From assembly GCA_947564765.1 (NCBI GenBank), contig CANODN010000016.1, positions 1 to 16,339 of the forward strand: a stretch of 16,339 nucleotides of DNA. Direction: 5' to 3'. The DNA is from an uncultured Roseburia sp. (GTDB lineage: Bacteria; Bacillota; Clostridia; Lachnospirales; Lachnospiraceae). The notes under the pieces are model-generated. The model saw nothing but the letters and a program-made list of their open reading frames with translations. It was not told where the DNA came from and made no database searches. Positions 14,301-16,339 of this stretch are shown piece by piece. Made by a program: the position numbers and the translations under genes. Positions within the stretch are counted from its first letter, which is position 1. Each line of letters starts with the position of its first letter.

Positions 14301-16218
14301 TTGGGAGGCGCAGTACGACGTACTTTTGACTGCCAGCCCCAATAATATGATGAATTCTCCCCATGGATGGACAGCATGGAGTATTTATGCGATGTTTAAT
14401 ATGTATCAGTTGACAGGGGATGAATATTATCTGAGAAAAGGAATGAATTCCATTGGAAGCTGTGCGCAGCTTATGGATTTTAACGGAAATTTAAACTGGG
14501 CATTCATTGCAGATCCGTATATCAAAGGCAGTCTGTTTGTTCAAAAAGAAAATGACACCAGTGAGTACGGAGAAGGAACAAGACAGAACGTAACGTTAGG
14601 CGAAAGCTATGTGGATATGATCAGTGACTGGTGGCGTACACCGCCGGATACAAGTGTAGGCGGATATTACGGACAGGGCGGAGCCTGTGACAATGATGTG
14701 CATGAGATTTTCAAGGCCATGGAAGAAACTGTTTTGACGAAGGCTTATGTGATTGAGCAGGAGGACGGCACATTTATGTCCTATAACTGTGCAGCTTCAA
14801 AGGATAAAAATGACAAGCTTATCATTCACACAGCAGACGGAGAATTGATTGATGAAGTCAGCTTGAACCTGAATAAGGAAAGCACATATGAAATTTATTT
14901 TGCAAATACGCAAAAGACCGTATGCGGAACGGCCGGTGCCGGTATGGCTGTTGCAAAGGAAAGTGATGTATCAGCAGAAAAAGTAACAAAAATTGAAGTA
15001 ACAGCAGAAAAAACGAAGCTTACACCAGGGGAAAAGACAATGGCGGTAGCAGCAGTGACGCCACAGACAGCAGCTAATACAGAGGTGGTATGGTCCTCTT
15101 CCAATGAAGATGCTGCAACGGTGGACGGCAGAGGAGAAATTACGGCGGTCGCAGAGGGCGAGGCAGATATTATTGCAACGGCGGCAGACGGCAGTGACGT
15201 ACAGGGCAGCATTCATATTGAGGTAGTAAACGGCGAGGAGCAGAATCCGGGAAAAGTAACGGGTATCAAAGTAACAGCAGAAAAAACAAAGCTTACACCG
15301 GGGGAAAAGACCATGGCGGAAGCGGCAGTGACGCCGCAGACAGCAGCCAATACAGAGGTGGTATGGTCCTCTTCCAATGAAGATGCTGCAACAGTGGATG
15401 GCAGAGGAGAAATTACGGCGGTCGCAGAAGGCGAGGCAGATATTATTGCAACGGCAACAGACGGCAGTGATGTACAGGGCAGCGTTCATATTGAGGTAGT
15501 AAACAGCGGGGAGCAGAATCCGGAAGATCCTTCCGAGGAACGGGAAAAACTGGAATCCGAAGTACAGAAGCTGGAAAAGGAGTATGCAGATCTGTCCAAA
15601 TATACAGGCGCAAGCGCAGAGGCATTCAAAAAAGCGTTGGAAGCGGCAAACGCAGTTCTTTCCAATCCGAATGCCACAAAGGCAGAAATTGACGAAGCTT
15701 TACGGGAGCTTACAAAAGCAGCGAACGCGTTGAGCTTAAATGATACCGGAGATAAAAAACCGCAGCTTCCGAAGGTTGGAGAAACATTTGCAGAAGGCAT
15801 TCTGCAGTATCAGGTGACCAGATCAGATGCGGCAAACGGCACAGTGAAGGTGGTAAAACTTCTGAAAAAGAGCAAGAAAGTAGTTATCCCAGCTTCCGTA
15901 TCAAAAAACAGTTATACCTTTAAGGTAACAGAAGTAGATAAAGAAGTGTTCCAGAAAAACAACCAGCTGAAGGAAGTCGTATTCGGCGCAAACATTGCGG
16001 TCATCGGTGCAAAGAGCTTCTTCAAATGCAAGAGACTCAAAAAGATTACCTTTGAAGGAACAAAGGCTCCGAAAGCTGGCAGCAAGGCATTTAACGGAAT
16101 CAAGAAGACGGCAAAGGTTATGGTTCCGAAGAATGTCTCCAAAAAAGAATTGAAGAAATTCAAAAAGACGGTGAAGAGCGCCGGCAAGAAGGTTTCTGTA
16201 AAGAAACAGAAGAAATAA
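11314..16218 (+). CDS. Giant secreted multidomain protein, putative carbohydrate-active enzyme with Ig-like, FIVAR and BspA-like modules
   Basis: 1634-residue exported protein. The start at 11314 has GGAGGA at 11301-11306. A signal peptide occupies about residues 1-32 (basic KKWKQKIRR, hydrophobic core, cut after AVSA). Two related beta-sandwich domains follow (about 55-230 and 235-425; both show a DW-x-FN motif and an LR-Y-G-A--VEV stretch), suggesting ligand binding. Next come a larger beta-rich domain (about 430-665), an Ig-like domain (about 665-745) and a helical region (about 746-1140) with motifs such as SPHGWTAWSIYAMF and EYYLRKGMNSIGSCAQLMD, resembling the alpha/alpha-toroids of polysaccharide lyases and six-hairpin glycosidases. 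I do not recognise the family or its catalytic residues. Two near-identical Big_2 repeats (1224-1405), a FIVAR helical segment (about 1410-1480) and a lysine-rich LRR_5/BspA-like end (about 1486-1634) follow. There is no LPXTG motif, so wall attachment may rely on the basic tail (inference). It is probably repressed by the ROK protein. Confidence 0.85.
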   Translation: MLKKWKQKIRRLLSLALTGALVLGTAPVAVSAASGIEAEDGAPQDVYGSVTEAPDIVNLTVNGEGDWVHFNSRQTDAWERKNIKTPLIQEAVLLGEPENLATDTKSNFVYSDGTNQENSAANNHIGLILYGQGNGLRFEVPGSPEEQILRLYIGSWASEVEVTLSVNEEIVYTETYGKSETTSGAENFEHEIHYKTPSAQDKVSVQVKMTKLYDQSWGNINLQAIALAKSGENPESGITVSVLENKPEISLSEEGNVDWMYFNSTELINYEYKNIPDSYLGNVTAFVEASGLTGDRFVSFQYQDGTLKESNADSYLSEKRGIIFNHANNGMSFDVKGCTHDRTLRVYMGAYAATVEVSIYLNDQEAPLDSAEYTSTASEARMAEIRLRTAYPEDVIHVHITVKAVTDAAYGSASVHAVTLYDENPPEIEKPDYSQEVLGDETGTIQVDHAKGKINSLQFKETDGNWLEVPFQKNGAYAGPAWKINGAVLRVVREEDDPHTYTAQKNGITYKLHYGISADGILTVTASVENNTDEVFEPDQASIVLGLNTYMEDTYDSYKGLFFPTLLRCEKTHLWGYMESPGKKVVSLAVDAPVSSYHLEYQSGQHRIYTAILDMMQRDETLPERHPRNNYALKAGESRNWNIKMKVSKDVDSVKEDIEKMLQAPVIDADRYTIGAGETSNITVYAADTPEPMEVTAPNGKVSELELTKVKDGVYTASLTPDDIGVYKLIVRAGDYQSEAMITLRQTWKWYMQKAKEAAISHPAKGADCAESWYNLYTAYLGEKYFPDEEQRRIIDNKFEEIYERVIRYDENGVPERNPNRIQNHSTTLGILVDKYEAQKDTKDLILAAKIADYLISRQNASTGAYMGPSGDYTSVIYPAKSIMELMKQEAKLIEAQDTSYDWSACYSKQYDSVKRAMDNLVELKGDLHTEGQLTFEDGAFSCSATQLSEFALMHKEGSAEREKYMQSTLDYLNKHQALEQEIIPDSRINGGSLRFWEAQYDVLLTASPNNMMNSPHGWTAWSIYAMFNMYQLTGDEYYLRKGMNSIGSCAQLMDFNGNLNWAFIADPYIKGSLFVQKENDTSEYGEGTRQNVTLGESYVDMISDWWRTPPDTSVGGYYGQGGACDNDVHEIFKAMEETVLTKAYVIEQEDGTFMSYNCAASKDKNDKLIIHTADGELIDEVSLNLNKESTYEIYFANTQKTVCGTAGAGMAVAKESDVSAEKVTKIEVTAEKTKLTPGEKTMAVAAVTPQTAANTEVVWSSSNEDAATVDGRGEITAVAEGEADIIATAADGSDVQGSIHIEVVNGEEQNPGKVTGIKVTAEKTKLTPGEKTMAEAAVTPQTAANTEVVWSSSNEDAATVDGRGEITAVAEGEADIIATATDGSDVQGSVHIEVVNSGEQNPEDPSEEREKLESEVQKLEKEYADLSKYTGASAEAFKKALEAANAVLSNPNATKAEIDEALRELTKAANALSLNDTGDKKPQLPKVGETFAEGILQYQVTRSDAANGTVKVVKLLKKSKKVVIPASVSKNSYTFKVTEVDKEVFQKNNQLKEVVFGANIAVIGAKSFFKCKRLKKITFEGTKAPKAGSKAFNGIKKTAKVMVPKNVSKKELKKFKKTVKSAGKKVSVKKQKK
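14983..15528 (+). repeat. Tandem duplication: two 273-base units encoding Big_2 Ig-like domains
   Basis: Units 14983-15255 and 15256-15528 are the same length (91 codons each) and about nine-tenths identical at the DNA level; 82 of 91 residues are the same. Long stretches, including the WSSSNEDAATVDGRGEITAV part, are unchanged. The high identity suggests a recent duplication or ongoing homogenisation, and copy number may differ between strains. Confidence 0.92.
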
Positions 16219-16252
16219 TTAACACAGCTTTTTCATTTTCATTCTTAATCTC

Positions 16253-16271
16253 TTATTTAAGTGAAATAACT
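16253..16271. promoter_or_regulatory. Weak candidate for a third ROK-like operator or palindrome
   Basis: TTATTT-AAGTG-AAATAA (16253-16269) is a perfect interrupted palindrome. Read on the minus strand with two more bases it matches the ROK operator copy 1 at 15 of 19 positions, but not at the outer C of the right half-site. The region is AT-rich and lies between two converging genes, so chance similarity is likely. Confidence 0.2.
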
Positions 16272-16273
16272 AT

Positions 16274-16297
16274 AAAAAACAAACGGACTGTCCATTT
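16274..16297 (-). terminator. Intrinsic terminator of the minus-strand gene at the right edge
   Basis: On the minus strand AAATGGA pairs with TCCGTTT around CAG (16281-16297), with one G-T pair, followed by G and a run of six T (16274-16279). It starts three bases after the TAA at 16301-16303, the expected place for a terminator. No separate terminator for the giant gene is evident in 16219-16273. Confidence 0.6.
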
Positions 16298-16300
16298 CGA

Positions 16301-16339
16301 TTATCTGCCAAAGGGCATCAGCGTAACCATGTAAATCAT
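16301..16339 (-). CDS. C-terminal end of an unidentified minus-strand protein (partial)
   Basis: The minus-strand frame entering from the right edge reads MIYMVTLMPFGR and ends with TAA at 16301-16303, directly before a good minus-strand terminator. Twelve residues are too few to name a family. The terminator is the main reason to believe a real gene ends here, convergent with the giant gene. Confidence 0.45.
   Translation of the reverse strand: MIYMVTLMPFGR

Overview
The window looks like a chromosomal segment from a gut-type Gram-positive anaerobe of the Lachnospiraceae / Clostridium cluster XIVa kind. This is inferred from the moderate GC content, strong AGGAGG ribosome sites, long secreted proteins carrying bacterial Ig-like, FIVAR and BspA-like modules, ROK and LacI regulators, and a stand-alone LUD protein. 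No species can be named from the sequence alone. There are no rRNA or tRNA genes, no CRISPR array and no transposase.

Left part (1-5005). The N-terminal half of a LacI-family regulator runs leftward and meets an in-frame TGA at 46-48. Between it and the next gene lies a 586-base divergent intergenic region. It holds a long imperfect palindrome (about 560-824) with two smaller hairpins nested inside, then a sigma-A-like promoter (939-968) bracketed by two copies of the LacI-type operator GCAAACGTTTGC (916-927 and 1028-1039). That promoter should drive a four-gene sulfate/thiosulfate ABC importer: binding lipoprotein, CysT, CysW and CysA. The operon ends at a strong bidirectional terminator (4956-5005) shared with the convergent LUD gene.

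Middle part (5046-9759). A small LUD-domain protein (minus strand) is divergent from a 1280-residue GH2 beta-galactosidase-like enzyme. The enzyme has both catalytic glutamates and a long tail of Ig-like and discoidin-like modules, but no visible signal peptide.

Right part (9756-16339). A ROK-family repressor is followed by a terminator, then a 1634-residue secreted protein. That protein has two N-terminal beta-sandwich repeats, an apparent beta-sandwich plus alpha/alpha-toroid catalytic-type core of unrecognised family, two nearly identical Ig-like repeats, a FIVAR helical module and a basic BspA/LRR-like C-terminus. The same 15-base palindrome (GTTAA-N5-TTAAC) lies at the predicted transcription start of both the ROK gene and the giant gene, which points to one small regulon. 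The last 39 bases appear to be the C-terminal end of a minus-strand gene with its own terminator.

Working model (inference): the right half is a ROK-controlled glycan-use locus. A giant wall-associated protein binds or cleaves a glycan outside the cell, and the GH2 enzyme trims beta-galactosides that reach the cytoplasm. The left half is a sulfate import operon under LacI-type control. Nothing in the window, such as a sulfatase, proves that the two halves are functionally connected.
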